The notes under the pieces are model-generated. The model saw nothing but the letters and a program-made list of their open reading frames with translations. It searched no databases and had not been told where the DNA came from. From Candidatus Poseidoniales archaeon (GTDB lineage: Archaea; Thermoplasmatota; Poseidoniia; Poseidoniales; Poseidoniaceae), in contig DUDM01000048.1 of assembly GCA_012959275.1 (NCBI GenBank), positions 30,472-79,247 of the forward strand: 48,776 nt of DNA. Direction: 5' to 3'. Of this stretch, positions 25,707 through 32,285 are shown piece after piece (position 1 is the first letter of the stretch; each line of letters starts with the position of its first letter). The position numbers and the translations under genes were made by a program.

Positions 25707-26083
25707 CCAAAACTCTCTCCGCAACCACAGGAGCGATCTGCACTGGGATTCTCAATTTTGAATCCACCTCCCATCAAGCGGTCGATATAATCGATACGGA
25801 TCCCATCAAGCATATGGCTTGCATGGTTTGGAATTAGTACCCTGAAGCCTTCAATCATATGCTCTTGACAATCTACATCGGTTTCTTCTACGATTTGCAA
25901 ATCATACATATAGCCTGAACATCCACCTGAAAGTACGCCAACTAAAAGTGCTGAAGTGCGATCTTCACCGAAAGCATCGGACAGCATTTTAACCGCAGAT
26001 TCGCTCATCGAAACATTGCACTGGACTGCTTTTGGGACCTCAATGGTGACCGCTTCACTACTCGGACAGGTACCGCAATCCAT
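25703..26083 (-). CDS. iscA: A-type iron-sulfur carrier (IscA/ErpA/HesB family)
   Basis: 126 residues. The three cluster-binding cysteines of the family are visible: SGGCSGYMYDL (Cys55) and CGCGESFG (Cys119 and Cys121). GGGFKIENP before the CxC motif is standard. An additional N-terminal CxxC (MDCGTC) precedes ~15 residues not found in typical members. It probably passes Fe-S clusters to apo-enzymes together with YgfZ encoded next to it. The two genes overlap by ATGA. Upstream is a 7-bp stem-loop before ATG 26083. Confidence 0.93.
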   Translation of the reverse strand: MDCGTCPSSEAVTIEVPKAVQCNVSMSESAVKMLSDAFGEDRTSALLVGVLSGGCSGYMYDLQIVEETDVDCQEHMIEGFRVLIPNHASHMLDGIRIDYIDRLMGGGFKIENPSADRSCGCGESFG

Positions 26084-26099
26084 GATAATCAGTCTAAGG

Positions 26100-26118
26100 G
26101 AAGAGGAGGACCCTCTTC
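26100..26118. terminator. Stem-loop between the TrmB-type gene and iscA
   Basis: GAAGAGG-AGGAC-CCTCTTC forms a 7-bp perfect stem with a 5-base loop, 14 bases after the TrmB-type gene stop and 16 bases before the iscA ATG on the minus strand. It may reduce read-through or act in the iscA leader. No U-run follows, so a terminator role is uncertain. Confidence 0.35.
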
Positions 26119-26132
26119 AACATGTGCGTTGA

Positions 26133-27488
26133 TTACTCCTTCAGTAGTTGAATTTCAAATTGACAGGAGACGGAGCCATCAACCGGACAATTTCGTTTTA
26201 CTGAGATACTTGAATACCCATGTCTTTCTTTCATGATTCCTTCTAGTATTCCTTCATCCAAGTGGCAAAATAGTTTTCCCATTTCAGCTCCGTTTTGACA
26301 TGCTTTAGAATCAATAACTGTGATTGAATTGGGAGGGTTTCCCTCTAGAATTAATTCACCCATGCCCAATTTATTCCAGATTTTTTGTAATTCATCGTTA
26401 AAATTCTCTGAATCATCTATTACTGAGGCTGAAGTAGCAATTTCTTCTCCGATTCTATTGCCAATATTACGCATTAAATCATCAAAAGAAATACCCATTA
26501 AATCCAAAGTCATATTCTGCGGATTTATTCCAATTATTTCCCCTTTGTTTCGTAGTACAGCATTCGGTACAGAAGATAGTTTCTGAATGCCATCTTTTAA
26601 TCTTTGATAGAATGAGCCTTCTCCTAAAACCACTTTAAGGGGTTCAATCAAATTCCCTTGGAGAATTTTACTTCTGGCGCTGTTAATGTCTATCGCATCG
26701 GCCCATAGGGCATCAACTAATTCTCGTTGCGCCTTGTTATAGCCTTGGGACTCTACAACTAAGGCACTATCATTCTTACCTCGTCCAACAGGGTTTTCCT
26801 CAATTGAAATTAATTGAATAGCCGCATCATCATCAAATATTGAAATTCCAGCATTGGAGTCATTGCAATGCCTGACCTCAATAGAATCATCTAATTTATC
26901 GAAGAACTTGGAGTTCTTTTCTTCAAGGACTGCAATTACCCTTACCTTCACTCCACGTACTGCGGCATTGTTCAGAGCATCGATACAACCACTCCTGACG
27001 AGATGTAGAATCCCCCAGCGGCCAAGCATCATAATGATTTCATCTTCTGAATCATCGACCATTCTTTCCATTGCTGCTTGGATGTGGTTACTATCTTTGA
27101 TCACAGTGAATGTGGCTTCTTTAACTTCAGGTGGTATGCTGATGAAAGCCTCTGCAGGGCCACTTTCTAATTCCTCCAAATGGTTTCTAAGTCTGCGTAA
27201 TTCTGCTTCTTCCCTATTGATTAGTTGATGGAATATTTCTGCGATAGTTAAGCCCGCAAAGCGCATTGGTTTATCGACGGTGGATTTGATCATTCCTTTC
27301 TCCTGTAAGCGCTTTAGAGTGTTATATGCGTCCATTCTACTAACGCCTACAAGTTTGCCGATTTGACTTGCCTTCATCGGTGAACGGCCGGCCATGGAAA
27401 CCGCAATATTCGCTTCTTTTTCATCCAATCCCGAATCGACTAATCTTTGGATGACTTCTTCAGCAGGATTTAGCATAAGACGCACCAT
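26133..27488 (-). CDS. TrmB-family transcription regulator with a V4R-like sensor at the C-terminus
   Basis: 451 residues. An N-terminal winged helix (~5-80) carries SGLDEKEANIAVSMAGRSPM, the recognition part VGVSRMDAYNTLKRLQEKGMI and MRFAGLTIAEIFHQLI, as in TrmB regulators, and a helical linker follows. A PLD-like sensor domain (~120-260) carries DSEDEIIMMLGRWGIL and VRVIAVLEE. The C-terminal ~70 residues resemble the V4R ligand-binding fold: CHLDEGILEGIMKERHGYSS, then NCPVDGSVSCQFEIQ. The start ATG directly follows the stop of the TPR/EF-hand gene (TGA-ATG), so the two are expressed together. Targets and ligand are unknown; sugar or small-aromatic sensing is known elsewhere in these families. 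An ATG at 27476 is also possible. Confidence 0.82.
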   Translation of the reverse strand: MVRLMLNPAEEVIQRLVDSGLDEKEANIAVSMAGRSPMKASQIGKLVGVSRMDAYNTLKRLQEKGMIKSTVDKPMRFAGLTIAEIFHQLINREEAELRRLRNHLEELESGPAEAFISIPPEVKEATFTVIKDSNHIQAAMERMVDDSEDEIIMMLGRWGILHLVRSGCIDALNNAAVRGVKVRVIAVLEEKNSKFFDKLDDSIEVRHCNDSNAGISIFDDDAAIQLISIEENPVGRGKNDSALVVESQGYNKAQRELVDALWADAIDINSARSKILQGNLIEPLKVVLGEGSFYQRLKDGIQKLSSVPNAVLRNKGEIIGINPQNMTLDLMGISFDDLMRNIGNRIGEEIATSASVIDDSENFNDELQKIWNKLGMGELILEGNPPNSITVIDSKACQNGAEMGKLFCHLDEGILEGIMKERHGYSSISVKRNCPVDGSVSCQFEIQLLKE

Positions 27489-29831
27489 TCAGTTTACCCT
27501 TTTCTCTTGTTCTTTGAGAAGCAATTTGCAGCGGCGGATTTGTTCTTTGGCTAATTTCTGCTGTTCTTTGGTTAATCCACGAGGAACTGCTTGCTCGAAG
27601 CACTTTATTGCATCTGGGAACCTTTCCATTTCCCCATAGGCTGTGCCCATGTTGTAGAGGGTTGCTCCAGTTACCGAGGTTGGCTCGATTAGCATAGCCT
27701 TGTGGTGATTTTCGATACATTTTGGATACTCTTCAAGATAGTAAAAACAGTTTCCTCTAGCGTTGAGGATTCTAATTATCATATTATCATCGTGAGTAAA
27801 CATTGGTAGTGCCTTATCAAAACATGAAAGCGATTGTTGATACTTCTTTTCAGATAATAGGGCCAAGCCTTTGTTATACCATTCAACATCCTGATTTGCT
27901 ATTGCATTGGAAGCAATAGACCCACTGATTGGGATTGATGCTGCCTTTTGGGTAGCATCGAGAGCCACTTTAGCCAAATCCACTTCTGGGGATGATTCTA
28001 TAATTGGTGCTGGTGCTGGTTGAGGGCTTGGTTCAGGCATTGTCAGGTCGACGATTGGTGCAACCTCCTCTGCTGGTGCTGGTTGAGGAAGGTCCTCTAC
28101 CATTGATTGTGGCTGGACAGGCATGGTTTCGTTAGCCACTTCGACAGAAGGTGAAGCACCAGAAAGCACATCGTATTTTTGTCTACATCGCGCAGCCGTA
28201 GCATCATCTCCTGCCGCTGCCAATGCATTTGCTAACCCAAGCCACCAATCGGCATTTTCCTTATCAGCCTTCAATAACTCCTTCCAACAAAGAACTGATT
28301 CTGTATGCTTGCCTGCAACACTGAGGGCTCTTGCCATCAAAGGTGTGCCTTCATTGATGTAAGCGATTGCCTCTTCTGCAAGGGCTGGGCCCTCAGGCAT
28401 AGTAGGGGGTAATCCACCTGCTAGTTCCAGTACTTTTGCTTCACCTTCTCCAAGTTCAACCAATAATGTGCAAAAATCCTCTTTTGAATCGTGGTTTGGC
28501 TCGATTGCTAGTAAGTCCCTCCAAGCATTTACAGCGGCTTCCACATCTCCAATATCCAAGCAACCAGTTGCTAATGCATAGCAGGCTCTACTATAGTCAG
28601 GCTTCAATGCAATCGCCCTACTGAAACAGTCAACTGCGGAACTCATATCTTCCTTTCGCTTGTGAATTGCACCCAAATTATACCAGCCTGAGGCATCGCT
28701 ATCATCCAAAGTTAGGGCATGAGTAAAAGCGTCTATTGCATTATCATTCAACTCTAGGCGCGCCATCGCTCCTGCAGCAACGCGCCAACAGGATGGGTGC
28801 TGCGCTGCGTCCGAGTGCAGATGCTCCATCAGCATCGCCAAGGCTCCACGGGCATCTCCAGAGCGGAGTAATCCTGTAGCTTGTTCACAAAGACTATCCA
28901 AATCAGGACCGGCAGGTGCTACTTCGGGAGTTGATACGATTTCTTCTCTAGTAACTGCTCTGCTTTCTGCTTCAACAGTGGCTGCCTGTTTTGCAGCAAC
29001 TAAACCTGCAGCCGAATGTAATTCCTCTTTATCGAGGTATAAATTACCATCAACATCATGCAACCTTGCTTCTTCTAAGACTGCCTCACGATCTCTCAAG
29101 CCATGTGCATCCATTGCCGATGCGACATCATCTTCGGCCCAAACTAAATCCGCTCGCTCTGGTGCTGCTTCTGAAGCCTGTGCTTGCCCCATCATCTTGA
29201 CATCTACATCCTTGGCACCTGAAACTACGCCATGACTTTGGCTGTTGTTATCACGAACCAAGTCAAGTAATAGGTGATGCCCCGGAAAACTTCCCAAAGC
29301 GACTTCAGCCCAGCGCTTGGCACCCTGTGAATCTCCCATTCTATCGAGGATGATAGCCAAGTTTGCAGCCGCAGGGCCATGTTCTGGATTTAGGTCCAAT
29401 GTAATTCCAAAAGATTGGCGGGCGCCGCGGGTATCACCTTGGGCTTCAAGAATGACGCCGCGATTGAACCATGCCATTTCCGCACCTGGGTCAGCAGCGA
29501 TTGCCTTGTTGAATGATGCCAGCGCTTCTTTATTGCTGCCATCGCGAGTTAGGGCTTCACCTTCTGCAATCAGTGCTTCGACTTCATTGTCATCATCTGG
29601 GAAAGCGATTTCTTCGATATCATCTTTGATTTCAACGACTGCAACTTCCGGTATTTCTTCAAAATCATCAGGGCCCATTGCCCATGGGTCTTCTTCAAGT
29701 GATTCAGGCTCTGCATCTTCGATAATCATGCTACCCAAACCTGCACTTTCCAAGGCATTGCTAGAGATGCTGGGATCATCAAGATCAGGCGCGGCGGGGG
29801 GAATCTCATCTACAGTCACGGTGTGCACCAA
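27489..29831 (-). CDS. TPR-repeat protein with one EF-hand
   Basis: 780 residues. At least two blocks of tetratricopeptide repeats are visible. The first is at ~100-190 (AWFNRGVILEAQGDTRGA, AAANLAIILDRMGDSQGA), the second runs from ~330 to 540, and the last repeats lie at ~650-775 (WYNKGLALLSEKKYQQSL, TLYNMGTAYGEMERF). An acidic low-complexity N-terminus and a PAP-rich linker (~580-640) surround them. Between the blocks is a canonical EF-hand loop, DVDGNLYLDKEE (259-270), with D/D/N/Y/D/E at positions 1/3/5/7/9/12. No signal peptide, so cytoplasmic calcium sensing is suggested. The gene runs directly into the TrmB-type regulator gene. A scaffold or regulator partner is likely; exact role unknown. 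Confidence 0.8.
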   Translation of the reverse strand: MVHTVTVDEIPPAAPDLDDPSISSNALESAGLGSMIIEDAEPESLEEDPWAMGPDDFEEIPEVAVVEIKDDIEEIAFPDDDNEVEALIAEGEALTRDGSNKEALASFNKAIAADPGAEMAWFNRGVILEAQGDTRGARQSFGITLDLNPEHGPAAANLAIILDRMGDSQGAKRWAEVALGSFPGHHLLLDLVRDNNSQSHGVVSGAKDVDVKMMGQAQASEAAPERADLVWAEDDVASAMDAHGLRDREAVLEEARLHDVDGNLYLDKEELHSAAGLVAAKQAATVEAESRAVTREEIVSTPEVAPAGPDLDSLCEQATGLLRSGDARGALAMLMEHLHSDAAQHPSCWRVAAGAMARLELNDNAIDAFTHALTLDDSDASGWYNLGAIHKRKEDMSSAVDCFSRAIALKPDYSRACYALATGCLDIGDVEAAVNAWRDLLAIEPNHDSKEDFCTLLVELGEGEAKVLELAGGLPPTMPEGPALAEEAIAYINEGTPLMARALSVAGKHTESVLCWKELLKADKENADWWLGLANALAAAGDDATAARCRQKYDVLSGASPSVEVANETMPVQPQSMVEDLPQPAPAEEVAPIVDLTMPEPSPQPAPAPIIESSPEVDLAKVALDATQKAASIPISGSIASNAIANQDVEWYNKGLALLSEKKYQQSLSCFDKALPMFTHDDNMIIRILNARGNCFYYLEEYPKCIENHHKAMLIEPTSVTGATLYNMGTAYGEMERFPDAIKCFEQAVPRGLTKEQQKLAKEQIRRCKLLLKEQEKRVN
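28008..28088 (-). repeat. 18-bp direct repeat coding for PAP-rich linker
   Basis: TGCTGGTGCTGGTTGAGG occurs at 28008-28025 and 28071-28088, inside the proline/alanine-rich linker of the TPR/EF-hand protein. It codes for QPAPA-type repeats. It is a short in-frame duplication and a likely site of length variation between strains. Confidence 0.7.
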
Positions 29832-29845
29832 TTGCTTAACCGCAC

Positions 29846-29885
29846 TGAACTTGAGATAAGCATTACCGAGTCAAGTTCATCTCAA
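29846..29885. promoter_or_regulatory. Interleaved inverted repeats in the divergent TPR / FMN-reductase promoter
   Basis: TGAACTTGA (29846-29854) pairs with TCAAGTTCA (29871-29879), a perfect 9-bp inverted repeat with a 16-base spacer. A second pair, TTGAGAT (29851-29857) and ATCTCAA (29879-29885), interleaves with it. The region lies between ATG 29831 (minus) and ATG 29918 (plus), the right place for an operator that controls both genes. The TrmB-type regulator encoded downstream of the minus gene is a plausible binder, by inference only. Confidence 0.5.
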
Positions 29886-29917
29886 ATTCTTTGAATGATG
29901 TATCTTTCCCCGTCTTT

Positions 29918-30463
29918 ATGGGTAGCAAGATTCTCGGTTTATCAGGAAGTTATGGTTCAACCTCAAAAAACAGTATGCTGGTATCATTAGCGTTGAAAGA
30001 GGCGGAAAAACTAGGTGCGGAAGTCGTCTTTTGGGACATCGCCGAAAAGCCTCTGCCTCTTGTAGGAGAAGATGGATGCTGGCAAAATGAAACCGTCAAG
30101 GAATTTCAGGCCTTGGCCAGTAGTTGCGACGGCTTTATCCTTGCAAGTCCTGAATATCACGGCACCATGTCTGGTGTCATGAAAAACACCCTTGATTGGC
30201 TCTACATGGACCACGTAGGGGGCAAGGTATTCGGCCTGATGTCGACATTAGGAGGAATCGCTAATTCCAATACTCTCAACCATTTGAGAATCTGCATCCG
30301 TTGGTTACATGGCTGGGTTGTGCCCGAACAATTAGCCATTGGCAATGTCAAAGAAGCATTTACTGAAGATGGAGATCTGTCAGATGAAAGTAACACTGAA
30401 AGATTGGAAAAACTAGTTGCTTCAGTAGTAAAACATGCATCATTATTACGCGATGGTGAATAA
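29918..30463 (+). CDS. NADPH-dependent FMN reductase (flavodoxin fold)
   Basis: 181 residues. Reduces FMN or quinones, or azo/chromate-type acceptors, using NAD(P)H. The phosphate-binding loop GLSGSYGSTSKNSML near the N-terminus and the flavin-contact segment SPEYHGTMSGVMKNTLDWL are typical. The frame opens at a TTG at 29891, but ATG 29918 (MGSKILGLSGSYG) matches the family start. It lies divergently from the TPR/EF-hand gene across the interleaved repeats and is followed after one base by the FGE-fold gene, whose Shine-Dalgarno site lies inside the last codons of this gene. Confidence 0.9.
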   Translation: MGSKILGLSGSYGSTSKNSMLVSLALKEAEKLGAEVVFWDIAEKPLPLVGEDGCWQNETVKEFQALASSCDGFILASPEYHGTMSGVMKNTLDWLYMDHVGGKVFGLMSTLGGIANSNTLNHLRICIRWLHGWVVPEQLAIGNVKEAFTEDGDLSDESNTERLEKLVASVVKHASLLRDGE

Positions 30464-30464
30464 G

Positions 30465-31196
30465 ATGCAAATTAAGACCGACTCACTCGGTCAAGATTTC
30501 ACCTTCATCTCCAAAGGTTCTTTTTTGATGGGGAAAGAAGGAAGCAGTGCATCACCAAGCGAAGGGCCGGTTCAAAAAGTCAAGTTAAAGAGAGATTATT
30601 GGTTTTCTACAAGACCTGTTACTCAAAGTGTATGGTCAGCTGTCACGGGTTCCAATCCAAGTAAATTTCAGCAAGGATTCGAGGCCGGATTAAGGCCAGT
30701 GGAAAGAATAAGTTGGCTTGAAGCAACACAGTTTGGAGATAAGTTATACGAGTATTTAGGCGAAGAAGGATGGCATACAAAGGGCACATTCAGATTGCCT
30801 AGTGAGGCTGAGTGGGAATATGCTGCGAGGGCTGGAACAACTTCGGATTGGTATTGTGGAGATGCAGACCACGCAATCCACCAACATATTTGGAATGCAG
30901 GAAATTCAGGAGCAAAAACTAATGTTGTTGGCCAAAAAGAACCCAATCCATGGGGTCTGCATGATATTTGTGGAAATGTTGGTGAATGGTGCTTAGATAA
31001 TTGGCACTCAAATCATCAGGGCCTACCATTGGACGGGAACCCAAGAGTTGGAGGAGGCGACGCAGGTAGGCGGGTACACAAAGGGGGCTCATGGTTCACT
31101 GAATCTGAAGCAACAAGATGTGGCGCCCGTGCTTCTGCCCCAGTAGACAAGTGTTCAGATGGAATTGGGCTGAGGATTCTTTGGCAAGAATTGTGA
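30465..31196 (+). CDS. Formylglycine-generating-enzyme-fold (SUMF1) protein, apparently without the catalytic cysteines
   Basis: 243 residues made of one SUMF1 domain: FTFISKGSFLMGKEG, STRPVTQSVWSAVTGSNPSKF, PVERISWLEAT, FRLPSEAEWEYAARAG, ICGNVGEWCLDNW and KGGSWFTESEATRCGARAS. True sulfatase-activating FGEs have a cysteine pair in the segment after GGS. Here that stretch lacks the pair, and only the cysteine preceding GAR remains. So it is more likely a structural or other SUMF1-family member, such as the EgtB/PvdO-type relatives, than an active FGE. Start 30465 is fixed by GGTGA (30455-30459), 5 bases upstream, within the preceding gene; an in-frame ATG at 30435 exists. Confidence 0.88.
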   Translation: MQIKTDSLGQDFTFISKGSFLMGKEGSSASPSEGPVQKVKLKRDYWFSTRPVTQSVWSAVTGSNPSKFQQGFEAGLRPVERISWLEATQFGDKLYEYLGEEGWHTKGTFRLPSEAEWEYAARAGTTSDWYCGDADHAIHQHIWNAGNSGAKTNVVGQKEPNPWGLHDICGNVGEWCLDNWHSNHQGLPLDGNPRVGGGDAGRRVHKGGSWFTESEATRCGARASAPVDKCSDGIGLRILWQEL

Positions 31197-31218
31197 ACTA
31201 ACACCTCTTGGCCTGACC

Positions 31219-31563
31219 ATGGGAACACTCTATCACAATCCTCGCTGCTCAAAATCTCGACAGGCTTTTCAATTGCTAAATGAGAGTGACATTGAATTCA
31301 CTGTAGTTGAATATCTCAAACAGCCTTTGACTTTTGATGAATTGAAAAGCCTTGCACTTCGCCTTCAAAGTGGAGTTCGAACCTTGATTAGAACCGGAGA
31401 AGAAGAATTTTCACAAAGTGGTGTTTCCACGAAAGATTTGGACGATGCAGATGTGGTTGCGAAATTGATTGTAGAGTGCCCCAAATTAATGCAAAGACCA
31501 ATACATGATAATGGCAAATTAGCAGTCATTGGCAGGCCACCTGAAGATGTATTAGGACTCTAA
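31219..31563 (+). CDS. arsC: Arsenate reductase, ArsC (glutaredoxin-coupled family)
   Basis: 114 residues. The N-terminal loop YHNPRCSKSR carries the single catalytic cysteine. Arginines that bind arsenate are in the expected places: GVRTLIRTGEEEF, LMQRPI and VIGRPPEDVL. This matches E. coli-type ArsC that reduces arsenate to arsenite with glutathione/glutaredoxin-type thiols, rather than the Spx transcription-factor branch. Arsenate reaches marine cells through phosphate uptake. No arsB/acr3 exporter gene is next to it. Its 3' end overlaps the convergent PqqD-like gene by 12 bases. Confidence 0.9.
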   Translation: MGTLYHNPRCSKSRQAFQLLNESDIEFTVVEYLKQPLTFDELKSLALRLQSGVRTLIRTGEEEFSQSGVSTKDLDDADVVAKLIVECPKLMQRPIHDNGKLAVIGRPPEDVLGL

Positions 31564-32070
31564 AGGCCATTCCACAATTTCCCCTTCTAAGGGTTCGGAA
31601 TCTATACCATCAAGCCTTTCAGTCATCGTTTGTGAAGGCGGAATAACTCCCGGTCCTGTTGGCCATCCTTGATCGAATTTGGTTTTCATAATTGCCAGTA
31701 CCCCGAGTTGCTGAAATTGATTCAAGCCAAGCGCTGTTCGGTCTTGGACTGGGGCGACCTTTTCGTGAAAGAGTGAGTCCATGATTGTACAAATTTCAGC
31801 AAAAGTTCTGCTGCCATCAGATAACTCCCAAAGCATGCTGTTGAGGTTATCTAGGGGGCGTTTCATTTCTTTTGTTCCTCCAAGGAATTTGAATACCAAT
31901 TTTTCTAATTTACCAAATTTTTTCTCAAACCTCAAGACAATTTTTCGGCCGGTGGTTCCTGCTTCATCAGGAGAAACGCCTGCTACTCCTTCCCTGCCCC
32001 ACCAAACAGGAAGGCGAGTAGGATAGGTAGAGGCCAATTCATGCTCTTCTACTCCTGGAAGTTCTGTCAT
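31552..32070 (-). CDS. PqqD-like (RRE-type) protein
   Basis: 172 residues. The middle, RPLDNLNSMLWELSDGSRTFAEICTIM and the following L...FQQLGVL in part, has the PqqD / RiPP recognition element signature (D-x-S-x-x-W-x-L-x-D-G-x-R-T). That fold usually presents a peptide to a radical-SAM enzyme; no such enzyme or precursor peptide is adjacent. The N-terminal ~60 residues with a GREGVAGVSPDEAGTTGRKIVLRF segment are unfamiliar. ATG 32070 follows the stop of the 57-residue membrane gene by 2 bases, so I choose it over the longer frame (32097). No membrane helix. Function unclear; a peptide- or protein-binding role is suggested. Confidence 0.7.
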   Translation of the reverse strand: MTELPGVEEHELASTYPTRLPVWWGREGVAGVSPDEAGTTGRKIVLRFEKKFGKLEKLVFKFLGGTKEMKRPLDNLNSMLWELSDGSRTFAEICTIMDSLFHEKVAPVQDRTALGLNQFQQLGVLAIMKTKFDQGWPTGPGVIPPSQTMTERLDGIDSEPLEGEIVEWPLES

Positions 32071-32072
32071 GA

Positions 32073-32246
32073 TTAAATCTCCATTTGCCATGTCCAAATG
32101 GCCAAACTAGCCATGCATGCTGAACCAAGTAGGCCGCAAAAGCGCATTAAATTGACCTTATTAGAGAAATTTTTCAGGTACCAAGTTGCTATCCCCAGAA
32201 AGGAGACGATAACAAAGAGAGCATACCACAATGGAGGCAATGCCAT
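32073..32246 (-). CDS. 57-residue two-helix membrane protein
   Basis: A short gene read directly from ATG 32246 to TAA 32073-32075. The product begins MALPPLWYALFVIVSFLGIA and has two hydrophobic helices (about 6-22 and 36-52) joined by a short KNFSNKVN loop, a helical hairpin. A Shine-Dalgarno site GGTGA sits 4 bases upstream on the minus strand. The stop is 2 bases before the PqqD-like start, so they are probably co-translated. Not a member of any family I recognise. It fills the gap between the big surface protein and the PqqD-like gene. Confidence 0.7.
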   Translation of the reverse strand: MALPPLWYALFVIVSFLGIATWYLKNFSNKVNLMRFCGLLGSACMASLAIWTWQMEI

Positions 32247-32285
32247 TGATTCACCCTATTGCTGTTTATTGATGATGCTGTCGCC

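Noticed and set aside
30465-31196. Active sulfatase-maturing FGE
   Set aside because: The cysteine pair after GGS is absent and no sulfatase is in the window.
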